A DNA stretch of 40,953 nt from a virus. Where the stretch lies: IMG/VR virus record IMGVR_UViG_3300025771_000063, positions 1 through 40,953 of that record. One strand, given 5' to 3'. Made by a program: the position numbers and the translations under genes. This document shows, piece by piece, positions 1 to 8,378 of this stretch (its first letter is position 1; every line of letters starts with the position of its first letter). The notes below the pieces were generated by a model. The model was not told the DNA's origin and did no database searches. It saw nothing but the letters and a program-made list of their open reading frames with translations.

Positions 1-185
1 GGCAATGTAACTATTGGTATTAGCTAAATGTAATAAAGTATTAGCAGTATGCGCTGCTTCTCTTGTTTCTACAGCGGCAATGTAACTATTGGTATTAGCT
101 AAATGTAATAAAGTATTAGCAGTATGCGCTGCTTCTCTTGTTTCTACAGCGGCAATGTAACTATTGGTATTAGCTAATGCTGTTC
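1..185 (-). repeat. 75-bp in-frame tandem repeat within the fibre gene
   Basis: Bases 1-75 and 76-150 are identical as read, and a third copy starts at 151 and diverges after about 30 bases. The period of 75 bp equals 25 codons, so copy-number change keeps the frame. Each unit encodes LANTNSYIA followed by a 16-residue spacer. The window edge falls inside the array, so the true copy number is unknown; identical copies like these can also break or collapse an assembly. Confidence 0.9.
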
Positions 186-1389
186 TTTCAGTAGCAGAAA
201 CGGTAGCAATATAAGAGTTGGTATTGGCAAGAGTTGTTTGGAATACAGTATTTGTTACATATGTGCCACCTACCGTTGATTCTGTTTGTACTGCTGTTAC
301 ACTACCACCCTCTACAGTAGCGTACCAACCACTAGAGTTAGCGAAAAGAGAAGAGTTATTACCAACATATATTGTGCCGCCAGAAATATAAAGATCTCTA
401 AATTTCTTTGAAGAAGTACCTAAGTCATAAGTTTCATCTTGATCTGGTATAATATGTTGAGTTGTAATTGTAGTAGTAAACGTATTAGGACTAGGAACAG
501 TATTTGCTTCCCACTTACCTTTAGTGGCATTATATACTAATGCTTGACCGTCTGATGGACTTTTAACAGTATTATAGTCCACATCATCTAGACGATGTAA
601 CCAAACTTCACCAGATCCAGAAGATCCACCACTTCTACTAGATAATGCTAATCTTGTTACTTGAGCACTTATAGAATCTCTAAAGTTTTTTAAGCCTTCT
701 TCTAGTTCTTGTTTAAGAGGTTTTAGATCAACAAGTCTACCATCTGCCCCCGGCGGTCCGATTGGACCTGGGATCCCTTGTTCGCCTCTATCACCTTTAT
801 CGCCCCTGGGTCCAACAGGTCCGATATCGCCTTTTTCACCTGGGACTCCTTTTTCTCCTTTTTCTCCTTTTTCGCCCTGTGGTCCTTGAATCCCTTGAAT
901 ACCGACTGGTCCTCTAGCGCCCACATCGCCTTTATCGCCTTTATCACCTTTATCTCCTTTCGGTCCTTGTGGACCCGCAATACCTTGTTCACCTTGAGGT
1001 CCTACGGGACCGACTGGACCTTGTTCACCAAGATCCCCTTTTGGTCCTCTACCGCCTCTTGGTCCAACAACTTCACCAACTTCTAGTTGTTCGCCATCAG
1101 AGAAATTTAAGATTAAACGATTTTCGAATATTCCTGCTTTGAGTATAGCATTGCCAGCGTCACCTTTATCTCCTTTGTCTCCTTTCTCACCTTTAGGACC
1201 AACGGCTTCTACAATGACAGACTCAGCAGCATCACCACGATCACCCTTTGGACCTTGCGGTCCAGGTGGTCCTTCGATAGTTTTGATCTCTTCTATCTCT
1301 TCACGTAGTTCTTTTACGTTTTTAGAGATTTCTTGTTTAGCGAGTTTTAGAGATGCTGCTAATAACTTGGCGTTTTCTATGTCTTTCAT
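1..1389 (-). CDS. Collagen-like tail fibre protein (3' end beyond window)
   Basis: The frame opens at ATG 1389-1387 and is open for 463 codons to the window edge, so the C-terminus is missing. Residues 1-38 look like a short coiled coil. Gly-X-Y repeats occupy about 40-52, 64-79 and 109-217; the last is a run of about 36 triplets, many GDK, GEK and GPQ. A spacer with a motif of the type LDDVDYNTVKSPSDGQALVY follows, then a structural part ending in 25-residue repeats (LANTNSYIA plus AVETREAAHTANTLLH). Collagen-like segments in phage proteins are trimeric rods, so this is very likely a virion fibre. Its ATG overlaps the portal stop codon by one base (TGATG), so it is translationally coupled to gp20. 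Its position, between portal and the expected prohead genes, is an accessory slot. The exact fibre type is unknown. Confidence 0.85.
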   Translation of the reverse strand, partial: MKDIENAKLLAASLKLAKQEISKNVKELREEIEEIKTIEGPPGPQGPKGDRGDAAESVIVEAVGPKGEKGDKGDKGDAGNAILKAGIFENRLILNFSDGEQLEVGEVVGPRGGRGPKGDLGEQGPVGPVGPQGEQGIAGPQGPKGDKGDKGDKGDVGARGPVGIQGIQGPQGEKGEKGEKGVPGEKGDIGPVGPRGDKGDRGEQGIPGPIGPPGADGRLVDLKPLKQELEEGLKNFRDSISAQVTRLALSSRSGGSSGSGEVWLHRLDDVDYNTVKSPSDGQALVYNATKGKWEANTVPSPNTFTTTITTQHIIPDQDETYDLGTSSKKFRDLYISGGTIYVGNNSSLFANSSGWYATVEGGSVTAVQTESTVGGTYVTNTVFQTTLANTNSYIATVSATERTALANTNSYIAAVETREAAHTANTLLHLANTNSYIAAVETREAAHTANTLLHLANTNSYIA

Positions 1390-3038
1390 CAGACTTCCTC
1401 ATCATCATTCATCTCTATATTTTCTAATAAGGATGTCATTTTACTAACGAGTTTTTTATCTTCTTCTGACATTTCTATTGGTTGAAATTCTTCTATTACT
1501 GTATTCGCGTTTATAGATTCCATTGGAGTATCATCTTGATTGTTATCTTCATCATCATTCATAGGACTATCAGGATCATCAGATTCTTCTTTGATCTCTT
1601 TATCCATCTCTTCAATATCCTCTTCAGACATTTGAAGAATGTTCTTACGAACCCAAGCCATTGAGTAGTATTTACCAACAAAACCATCAATCTCATTGGC
1701 AAGAGATAGTCTTTCTCTTAATACTTCTGCTTCTTTTAATTCAGCAAAATAGTTATCATGAGCAAACTCGTAGTAGATATCTTCACGAATTTTTTTCCAA
1801 TCTTTTCTTGATATTACACCTTTTAGAACTAACTGTATTTCTAAAAGATTATCAAATAGATGTGAAAATCTATTTCTAAGTCTTTTTATAAACTTGGAAA
1901 ATTTTAACTCATCGCGAGTAATTTCTGTAGATCTACCAAGATTAAACTGATTCTCTGCTTCCATACGTGTGACAGGAACATTCAGAGACTTGTAGAGTTT
2001 ACGACGGAAATAATCTACATCGTCCATCTCTCCAAGATTTTGACCGCCTGGAAGTGTAGTAATCTCGGTGCCTCTACCACCTTCTCTACGAGGAAGCCAG
2101 AAATCTTCTAACATTGTCATAAACTTACGATCATCTCTAACTTCACCAGTCGAAGCATCATAGACAAGACGATTCTTATGTTTTGTCATCATGTCTTGTA
2201 GATATTGTTCAGCCTTCATCTTTGGAAGATTGCCTACATCGATATAAAATATTCTACGTTCTGGTGCACGAGATAAACGATAGATTACAGTTGCGTCTTC
2301 TAACATTCTAAGTTGATTCAATGGTTTGATTGCTTTGTTAAGATATCCTAGTACAATCTTATTTGATGGATCGTTTATACCACTTGTAACATGACAGATA
2401 GAATCTTTAGCGATCTTTACCGCGTTTTGAGCGCCTGAAGAAGTAATCCCTTTTGGATGATAGATGTAGTACTCGTTGAACCCTTTCTCAACTGTTACCC
2501 TTGTACGAGGATGAGTTTCAGTTATTTTTTCACGTATCTTTTTAATTTTTCTAGGGTCTATTTTACGAAGTTCTTGTATACCATTCCTAGGTTTTGATTC
2601 GTTGACGAGTATGTGATAATATAAACGTCCATCAACATACCATTGTTTGAATATGTCATATCCTTGATTATTGAAGTCGAGAAGTTTTAATACGTTATAA
2701 AATTCTTCTCTAACTTTGTTTTTAAAAGAAACAGAGTATTCCAAATCATCAAGAACAATGTCTATTGGGTTTTCATTGTCCAATACGATTGATTCGTTTA
2801 CGATATCTTCGATGGCGCTATCACATTCTGGTTGCATAGACATTTCGCGATAACGTGTTACTAGTTCTCCTTCAGACTTAGCAGAACCTTCTAGATCTAC
2901 ATAAGTACCATAAACACCACCAGCAGCGACTTCTACCGCGCCGTCTTCAAAATTAGGTGCAACAAAGGATTTTACATTTTTTTCTTGTTGTTCTTGATTA
3001 GATTTCTCTATCTTAAAACCAAATAGCTCTACTGCCAT
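1389..3038 (-). CDS. 20: Portal vertex protein (gp20-like)
   Basis: This 549-residue protein resembles the T4 gp20 portal family (T4 protein 524 aa). It forms the dodecameric ring at the unique head vertex through which DNA is packaged and ejected and to which the neck binds. Recognisable family stretches are the N-terminal RYREMSMQPECDSAIEDIVNE, the segment QWYVDGRLYYHILV, the central YRLSRAPERRIFYIDVGNLP region and LPGGQNLGEMDDVDYF. The C-terminal 50 residues are strongly acidic. A late promoter (3072-3079) lies about 33 nt upstream, and a terminator separates it from gp19, so it starts its own late transcript with the collagen-like fibre. High confidence from length, motifs and order after gp17-gp18-gp19. 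Confidence 0.96.
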   Translation of the reverse strand: MAVELFGFKIEKSNQEQQEKNVKSFVAPNFEDGAVEVAAGGVYGTYVDLEGSAKSEGELVTRYREMSMQPECDSAIEDIVNESIVLDNENPIDIVLDDLEYSVSFKNKVREEFYNVLKLLDFNNQGYDIFKQWYVDGRLYYHILVNESKPRNGIQELRKIDPRKIKKIREKITETHPRTRVTVEKGFNEYYIYHPKGITSSGAQNAVKIAKDSICHVTSGINDPSNKIVLGYLNKAIKPLNQLRMLEDATVIYRLSRAPERRIFYIDVGNLPKMKAEQYLQDMMTKHKNRLVYDASTGEVRDDRKFMTMLEDFWLPRREGGRGTEITTLPGGQNLGEMDDVDYFRRKLYKSLNVPVTRMEAENQFNLGRSTEITRDELKFSKFIKRLRNRFSHLFDNLLEIQLVLKGVISRKDWKKIREDIYYEFAHDNYFAELKEAEVLRERLSLANEIDGFVGKYYSMAWVRKNILQMSEEDIEEMDKEIKEESDDPDSPMNDDEDNNQDDTPMESINANTVIEEFQPIEMSEEDKKLVSKMTSLLENIEMNDDEEV

Positions 3039-3071
3039 ATTTTCATTTCCTAAAATGTATTTTGTTTTATC

Positions 3072-3079
3072 TATTTATA
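3072..3079 (-). promoter_or_regulatory. T4-type late promoter for gp20
   Basis: The minus strand reads TATAAATA, the full T4 late -10 element recognised by the phage late sigma factor gp55. It sits about 33 nt upstream of the gp20 ATG and downstream of the gp19 terminator. Confidence 0.8.
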
Positions 3080-3094
3080 AATGAAGATAAACAT

Positions 3095-3128
3095 AAAAAA
3101 ACGGTGGTCTCATAGAAACCACCGTTTT
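3095..3128 (-). terminator. Intrinsic terminator between gp19 and gp20
   Basis: A perfect 11-bp stem, AAAACGGTGGT (3098-3108) with ACCACCGTTTT (3118-3128), closes a 9-nt loop. On the minus strand a T-run (positions 3100-3095) follows it, as in a Rho-independent terminator for the gp18/gp19 transcript. It is the clearest terminator in the window. Confidence 0.85.
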
Positions 3129-3147
3129 AATACTCTACAAACTAATA

Positions 3148-3708
3148 TTAACCAAAGAGCGGGGCAGTTACCTGACCTACAACACCTTGACCAGCTTGCC
3201 AGAAATCGTAAGAGAACGTGACATCAAAAGTTTCAACGGCGTCGTTTGTACCCCAATCAAGTGCAATTGCACCAACTGTTAATGGGAACAGACCGACAAA
3301 GTTGTAAGTTCTGATTGGTTCTCCAGTTTTAGCAAATTGTGTAACGGTAGCATTTGACTTGTACTGTGCGGCTTGCGCTAGAGCGGTAGAACGAATGTTT
3401 GTTTGTAGTCCGTTGATTGCATTTGACCAACGTTCCATTCCATCGCGGATTAGGAAGTCTTCGTCATTCATGACTGTAACTGTCCAATCAGCGAAAACTC
3501 TGTTACCAGCATATTTGATCTGCCGACCGAAGTAGTTGACTGTAGCTACGCCAAGAGTTGCTTCGGGAATCTGAGCTGCCTGAACCATGAATGAGGTCTT
3601 AATAAATGAACCACGGTCAACTGGATTGTCAATGGTTACTTGAAACAGATTGGGGCGAGCACCACCACCAGTTAGCTGTCCTTGAAACCCTGCAATATTA
3701 AATGCCAT
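3148..3708 (-). CDS. 19: Tail tube protein (gp19-like)
   Basis: This 186-residue protein is of the T4 gp19 family (T4 163 aa). Hexamers of it stack to form the inner tail tube through which DNA passes. Family features are the start MAFNIAGFQGQL, the segment RPNLFQVTI, a KTSFMVQAAQIPEATLGVA stretch, the conserved FADWTVTVMNDEDF segment, and the C-terminal beta-strand region around VTFSYDFWQ. It lies between sheath and portal, the usual place. It has its own late promoter (3733-3740) and ends just before the hairpin terminator, so it can be made at high level independently of its neighbours. Confidence 0.97.
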   Translation of the reverse strand: MAFNIAGFQGQLTGGGARPNLFQVTIDNPVDRGSFIKTSFMVQAAQIPEATLGVATVNYFGRQIKYAGNRVFADWTVTVMNDEDFLIRDGMERWSNAINGLQTNIRSTALAQAAQYKSNATVTQFAKTGEPIRTYNFVGLFPLTVGAIALDWGTNDAVETFDVTFSYDFWQAGQGVVGQVTAPLFG

Positions 3709-3732
3709 TTTATGACTCCTTATCTTTACTTT

Positions 3733-3740
3733 TATTTATA
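3733..3740 (-). promoter_or_regulatory. T4-type late promoter for gp19
   Basis: TATAAATA on the minus strand, immediately downstream of the gp18 stop and about 25 nt before the gp19 ATG at 3708. Confidence 0.8.
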
Positions 3741-5669
3741 TTAAACTTGACCAACAACTTCACTAAATTCAACACCAGTGCGGCCAGCTACGAAGTTTAG
3801 TTGAATAAAGTTGATTGACCGAGAGGGTTTGATAAAGATATCGCCAACAAATTCATTACGATCAATAACTTCAAGAGTATTGTTTGTTTCGTCACAAACA
3901 ACTCTGAAATCTGTGATACCACGGCGACCTTGTACGTCACGGAGTAATGGTTCTACAAGATTTACAAAGTTAGCTCTTGTAAACTCATCGTTGAATTCAA
4001 AGAGTGTAAACTTAGAAGCAGTAGAAATAGCTTTCTCTAGTACAATAAAGAGACGGCGAACATTGATACGATCAAATGCGCTTGGTTTAGCAAGAAGTGT
4101 CTTATCACCAAATAGTACAGTTCCTTGTCCTGGGAATGTAGTAATTGGATTGATGCCCTTCTTATAGAGTTCATCCCTTTCAGCTTTATTAGGTGTGAAC
4201 GCCATTTTAACGACATTCTTGATTTGACCACGGTTGAAACCAGCAGGTGAATACCAAGGATCACGAAGATTGTCTGTCCGAGCCATCGTTCCTGCTACAT
4301 CACCATTAGCTGGAATGTAACGATATACGTCATTGTACTTGTCGTATTGATACTTCCAACCAGAGTCCATGATACCATATGAACTTGATGGTAGAGTATC
4401 ACGATAAGCAATGATGTCTTCTGTTTCTGAACCAGCGAAGAGACGATTGTCTACAACGTCTGTTTTCTCTGGAGAAATAACAGCAACACAGTCTTTACGA
4501 ACTTCACATATTTGTTCGATAAGATAACGCGCTCTTACAACATTAGCAGAAGCGCCAAGAATTATTGTTACGTCTACTTCTTCAGCGTTTTTGAACTTGT
4601 CATATCCTAAGAGATAGTTAGCACTGGTTGGTGTATTACCATCGCGTCCGTTTACAAACGAACTGGTCTGTACATCGGTATCACCAACAAAGGTAACACC
4701 AGAAGCTTTCTTACCAGCATTTGTATTAGAAGCATGATGTTTAGTCCACCATACATACTGTGACCGATTATTAATAACATCCTTATAGTAATTACTACGT
4801 CCATCTTCTGTCTTAGCATCAGATGCCATAGAAACGGCTGGAAATACTTCAATAACTTGATTCTTTACACCAGTCCATTCACCATCTTCATCTACTACAG
4901 CGATATGCATTTCATCAGCGGTTGCACTAGCAGTATTAGCATATGTTGAAGTTCCTGGTGCAATATCAAAGAAGTTGTAGAACTCCCAATAACGAGTTGC
5001 AGCATAACCACTAACAGTGTTGCCAGTATACTTTCTTTCAAGTGTTAGTACTGTTGAGTTGGCAATAGCAGAAACACGAACTTTTTCTTTATCTGGACCA
5101 ATTTCTAGTAGGTCACCAACAACTAATTGTGTATCAAAGAAAGTAGATGTACCGGTAACAGCAGTTGTTTGTGTGGTTACAGCAATCGTACCAGCGATAG
5201 AATTTGACCATGCTTGTGCGCTTGGACATACAGAGATTTTGAGAGAGTTACCCAATTCCCCTGGATATTTTGCAACCCATTCACCAACATTTGAGATACC
5301 TGTAGAATAGTTATCTTCGTAGTCATCTTCGTTTTTGATGACAGTGTTTAACGTATTTGCAGCGTTTGTTGTTGCATTACGTGCTGAGGTGGCCACAGAA
5401 CTGTTACCAGTTGCTACAACACGAACTACCTGTAATGCATTTGAATATGAGAGGAAGTTAGTTGCTGTGAAGAAGTCTTCCGCAGTATTTGCGTTAGGTT
5501 TCTGGAATGTGCTTACAAGAGCGGTTTCTTGGGAAACTAAAACTCTCTTATCTACTGGACCCCACCGAAAATGTCCAGCAATAGCACCAATAGATGTTGA
5601 TACAGCGGGTACAACAGTAGTAAGATCAATCTCACTAACGTTGACGCCTGGAGAAACTTGGAATGCCAT
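3741..5669 (-). CDS. 18: Contractile tail sheath protein (gp18-like)
   Basis: This 642-residue protein matches the T4 gp18 sheath family (T4 659 aa). It polymerises around the tail tube and contracts on infection. The N-terminus (SPGVNVSEIDLTT, then IGAIAGHFRWGPVDKRVLV) and C-terminal sheath core (NVRRLFIVLEKAISTASKFT, FNDEFTRANFVNLVEPLLRD, GRTGVEFSEVVGQV) are typical; the C-terminal 150 residues form the interlocking core domain. The variable middle with many Thr/Ala/Ser-rich strands is the outer, less conserved region. It has a late promoter upstream at 5715-5722 and is followed at once by gp19. Confidence 0.97.
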   Translation of the reverse strand: MAFQVSPGVNVSEIDLTTVVPAVSTSIGAIAGHFRWGPVDKRVLVSQETALVSTFQKPNANTAEDFFTATNFLSYSNALQVVRVVATGNSSVATSARNATTNAANTLNTVIKNEDDYEDNYSTGISNVGEWVAKYPGELGNSLKISVCPSAQAWSNSIAGTIAVTTQTTAVTGTSTFFDTQLVVGDLLEIGPDKEKVRVSAIANSTVLTLERKYTGNTVSGYAATRYWEFYNFFDIAPGTSTYANTASATADEMHIAVVDEDGEWTGVKNQVIEVFPAVSMASDAKTEDGRSNYYKDVINNRSQYVWWTKHHASNTNAGKKASGVTFVGDTDVQTSSFVNGRDGNTPTSANYLLGYDKFKNAEEVDVTIILGASANVVRARYLIEQICEVRKDCVAVISPEKTDVVDNRLFAGSETEDIIAYRDTLPSSSYGIMDSGWKYQYDKYNDVYRYIPANGDVAGTMARTDNLRDPWYSPAGFNRGQIKNVVKMAFTPNKAERDELYKKGINPITTFPGQGTVLFGDKTLLAKPSAFDRINVRRLFIVLEKAISTASKFTLFEFNDEFTRANFVNLVEPLLRDVQGRRGITDFRVVCDETNNTLEVIDRNEFVGDIFIKPSRSINFIQLNFVAGRTGVEFSEVVGQV

Positions 5670-5714
5670 TTCTTACTCCTTAGATTAAAACGAACAAAGA
5701 TATCATTTTCTTTT

Positions 5715-5722
5715 TATTTATA
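5715..5722 (-). promoter_or_regulatory. T4-type late promoter for gp18
   Basis: TATAAATA on the minus strand, about 45 nt upstream of the gp18 ATG (5669). The gap also separates gp18 from the opposite-strand NUMOD3 gene. Confidence 0.78.
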
Positions 5723-5762
5723 TTTTTAACGTTTTTAATAAACTTAGTTAATAAATAGAAAT

Positions 5763-5963
5763 ATGAGAAAAACGGAAGAAACCAGACATAAAATGAGTCT
5801 TGCTAAACTTGGTAAACCCAAGTCTAAAGAAACTCGTATTAAGATGAGTAAGGCACATATGGGCAAATCTCATAGTGAAGAAACTAAAAGAAAAATTAGT
5901 GAGAGTATGAAAAAGAAGTTTCAATCTGTTCTATTCGTTGATCCATGGTCTACCAACGATTAA
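5763..5963 (+). CDS. Orphan NUMOD3-repeat protein, likely homing-endonuclease remnant
   Basis: This 66-residue basic protein consists almost wholly of repeated motifs of the form ETRxKMSxAxxGKxxS (about residues 5-20, 21-37 and 38-50). These are NUMOD3 DNA-binding modules, usually attached to GIY-YIG or HNH homing endonucleases. No nuclease domain is present in this frame or beside it. It lies on the strand opposite its neighbours, between gp18 and gp17, and its last 14 bases overlap the 3' end of gp17. No ribosome-binding site is visible; an AATAAATA element (5750-5757) sits directly before the ATG, so any transcript from it would be nearly leaderless. It may be a decayed remnant or a stand-alone DNA-binding peptide; expression is uncertain. 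Confidence 0.7.
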   Translation: MRKTEETRHKMSLAKLGKPKSKETRIKMSKAHMGKSHSEETKRKISESMKKKFQSVLFVDPWSTND

Positions 5964-7599
5964 TAAACTGGTCTTTAAGATCTTCTAGACTGTAAGGATC
6001 GTTTACGATCATTTCTGCATCATTTGCCGCATCATATCTAAAACCAAACGGTAACATATCTTCTTCCATCATAGATTCTTTATCTTCTAGTATTCTTTTT
6101 CTAATATCAGTGTTTGTAAGTTCTTTGAAATAATCTTGTCTTACAAGCCATCCAAATAATACTAGACACATTACTAAATCGTCGTGATATCCTTCATCGG
6201 CTTCAAAAGATTCCTTCTTACTAATGAAATTAGATAACTCTTCAATTATGTCAAAATCTTGTATAATAATTTTTTGATTCTCTACCATATCTTTTAAGGT
6301 AGAACAACCAATTCTTTTGACTTGTTTTGTAGTTCTTACACCATATTGTGGTTTATTGCCAAATCCACTACCAATAATTTGACCAGATCTACCTCTCATA
6401 TTTGTCATGAAAATATTTTCATATTCCAAGTCTCTATAAAGAGTAGAAGCAACTTGTTCGCCAATATCATTTATTTCAACTAAAACAAAAGCATTGTTAA
6501 AGTTCTTAGCTACATTATATACTAACTCTGGATATAAAATAGGTGAAATAGTAGAGTCTTTGAATTTAGCGACAACTCTATATGGTATCTGTGTGATATC
6601 GATAACAGTGAAAGCTGAGTTATCTCCACCAACGCCACGAGATGTATCGACAGATATTACATACTCGTGTTTTTCTTTTATATCTTCATACTGATCAAAT
6701 CCATTTTTTGAAAATTTAGGGTTGACAAAGGTCAAATTTCGGAGTATATTTACATTGATGAGTGTATTACTACTACCTAAGAATTCGCAAGCAAACTCTT
6801 GATTAAAATCTTCTTCACTTGTATTTGCTATTTGTTCTTCTTTCCACTTCTCATCTCTTCCTGGTGTTTCCCACCAATCAACAGCAATTGGTATAAACTT
6901 ACTGCGTTCTTCTTCAGCCTCAACCCACATCTTGTAGAAATGATTCATACCCGATGGTGTAGAGACTATAATCATTTTAGTCTCTTGACCAGATGAGATT
7001 GTAGGATAAACAGACTTAAAGAACTCACTAGCAATACCATGAGGAACGAAAGCAAATTCATCTAGAAAGACAAGAGAGAATGATTGACCACGAGCAGCAG
7101 AACCCGTCGTAGATGTAGCGAGAATTTTTGATCCATTTTCTAGTTCAATAGAACCTTTATTCCATACAGCAATACCTTGTTGCATCCATAAAGGTAGATT
7201 CTCATATGCTTTCTTTAATCTATCAAGAAGTTCTCTAGCCAATTCTGCCTTATTGGCAAGTAATGCTACGTTTTTATTTTCATTGAAAAGAACATAATGA
7301 AGAATAAATCCAATGACCGCAGTTGATTTACCAGACTGTCTCGGCATCTTTGTGATAACAAAACGATTATTATGAAAAGTATTGATCATTCGTTCTTGAT
7401 ATGCATATAGATCTAAAGGAATAAGACCTTTATCTACATGAACAATCTTGACATAATTTTTTACAAAGTATATTGGATCCTGAGCACACTTAATGTACTC
7501 TTGAATTTGATCTTGAGTAAATTCAATATCAACACCGATCTTTTTTAGATTCGGATTACTTAAATAAGCATCAGACATATCTTCTAAAAATTCTATCAA
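5950..7599 (-). CDS. 17: Terminase large subunit (gp17-like)
   Basis: This 549-residue protein is the DNA-packaging motor and nuclease of the T4 gp17 family (T4 610 aa). The ATPase domain shows Walker A MPRQSGKST at 85-93, Walker B SLVFLDE at 175-181 and the coupling motif STPSG at 213-217. The C-terminal RNase-H-like nuclease shows acidic residues in VISVDTSRG (D318), LVEIND (E375) and YHDDLV (D473/D474). All key residues are present, so it looks active. It binds the portal and cuts and translocates concatemeric DNA. Its start overlaps the small membrane-protein gene by 29 bases, so it is probably translated from the gp16-led message. The small subunit gp16 lies two genes upstream rather than directly adjacent. 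Confidence 0.97.
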   Translation of the reverse strand: MIEFLEDMSDAYLSNPNLKKIGVDIEFTQDQIQEYIKCAQDPIYFVKNYVKIVHVDKGLIPLDLYAYQERMINTFHNNRFVITKMPRQSGKSTAVIGFILHYVLFNENKNVALLANKAELARELLDRLKKAYENLPLWMQQGIAVWNKGSIELENGSKILATSTTGSAARGQSFSLVFLDEFAFVPHGIASEFFKSVYPTISSGQETKMIIVSTPSGMNHFYKMWVEAEEERSKFIPIAVDWWETPGRDEKWKEEQIANTSEEDFNQEFACEFLGSSNTLINVNILRNLTFVNPKFSKNGFDQYEDIKEKHEYVISVDTSRGVGGDNSAFTVIDITQIPYRVVAKFKDSTISPILYPELVYNVAKNFNNAFVLVEINDIGEQVASTLYRDLEYENIFMTNMRGRSGQIIGSGFGNKPQYGVRTTKQVKRIGCSTLKDMVENQKIIIQDFDIIEELSNFISKKESFEADEGYHDDLVMCLVLFGWLVRQDYFKELTNTDIRKRILEDKESMMEEDMLPFGFRYDAANDAEMIVNDPYSLEDLKDQFINRW

Positions 7600-7918
7600 A
7601 CATTAAAGCGAGTAACATAGCAGCACCTGCGGTCAACATAGATTCTGTATATATGCCATCATAACGAGATGGATGACTTAAAATATCAGCAACAAGAGTG
7701 GCAAATCCAGTTAAAGCCAATGCAAACCATTTACTATGATTTATATTAAATAAAGATAACATTACTGTAAGTACTAAAGCAATCACTGCTGTTTTACTTG
7801 CTGTTATAAAATGACTTAATGTAAGTACAGTTAAGTCTCCTTGAACCATACAAAGTAAACATGCTAAAAACGGTTCTAGAAACTTTTGTACAAAATAATC
7901 GTAATTAGTTTTTATCAT
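7571..7918 (-). CDS. Small multi-pass membrane protein between the terminase genes
   Basis: This 115-residue protein is hydrophobic, with likely membrane segments near residues 43-58, 63-80 and 93-109, and a possible weaker one near 14-32. The C-terminus is basic (FDRIFRRYV). No enzymatic motif is visible. It overlaps the MscS-like gene upstream by 14 bases and gp17 downstream by 29 bases, so the three are probably translated together in late infection. Size, charge and position would fit a holin or holin accessory, but I see no family signature, and a structural or host-membrane role is equally possible. Confidence 0.75.
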   Translation of the reverse strand: MIKTNYDYFVQKFLEPFLACLLCMVQGDLTVLTLSHFITASKTAVIALVLTVMLSLFNINHSKWFALALTGFATLVADILSHPSRYDGIYTESMLTAGAAMLLALMFDRIFRRYV

Positions 7919-8378
7919 CTTTGTTTTTTAACTTCTCTATTTCTTCTGCGTTTTTTGCAATATGATTATGATTAGAATCAATCTTTTCATCTTGTGCAGA
8001 ATCAATCATTCTTTGTAATCTTCTACCTTTTTCTTCTTCACTATCTTTGTGTAATTCAGGATCGACTACTTTTTCTAACTTTAAAAATGGTATTCTTTCA
8101 TTTGGTACATATCTCCATGTATATCCTTTATCACTGAATACACCAAATACTGTTTGTTTCATACCAACTTTTACAATAATAGCATCTGAACCATCAAGAA
8201 TAACTTTATCACCTTCATTGAAGGCTCGGTTCATTTGAAACGCCATACCTTTGGCAAAGTTAGTTACAAAGTCTTTTAACATAAACGCAATGATTGCTGA
8301 TACTAGAACAGCAATCCATGGAAGAATCAGAGTTGTCAAGTCTCCACTGAGAGAATTAATCGACTGAACTTCTTGCAT
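7905..8378 (-). CDS. Mini MscS-like mechanosensitive channel protein
   Basis: This 157-residue protein has one hydrophobic segment (about 14-34), then an amphipathic helix and beta domain resembling the pore helix and first soluble domain of MscS: FVTNFAKGMAFQMNRAFNEG at 37-56, GDKVILDGSDAIIVKVG at 56-72 and WRYVPNERI at 88-96, which aligns with the MscS stretch ending in IPNGKI. The C-terminal 50 residues are charged and probably helical. The first two MscS membrane helices and the large C-terminal cage are missing. MscS forms heptamers that open under membrane tension; this version could form or perturb such a pore. It lies between gp16 and the small membrane protein, overlapping both. Function in the phage is unknown; osmotic protection or a lysis-related role are both guesses. 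Confidence 0.75.
   Translation of the reverse strand: MQEVQSINSLSGDLTTLILPWIAVLVSAIIAFMLKDFVTNFAKGMAFQMNRAFNEGDKVILDGSDAIIVKVGMKQTVFGVFSDKGYTWRYVPNERIPFLKLEKVVDPELHKDSEEEKGRRLQRMIDSAQDEKIDSNHNHIAKNAEEIEKLKNKDDKN

Noticed and set aside
1-150. 75-bp repeats as a possible terminal repeat or attachment site
   Set aside because: They are in frame within a fibre gene and encode a repeated peptide.
723-1447. Open frames in other frames or on the plus strand across the collagen-like repeat
   Set aside because: They are frame shadows of the Gly-X-Y repeat; the frame from ATG 1389 explains the region.
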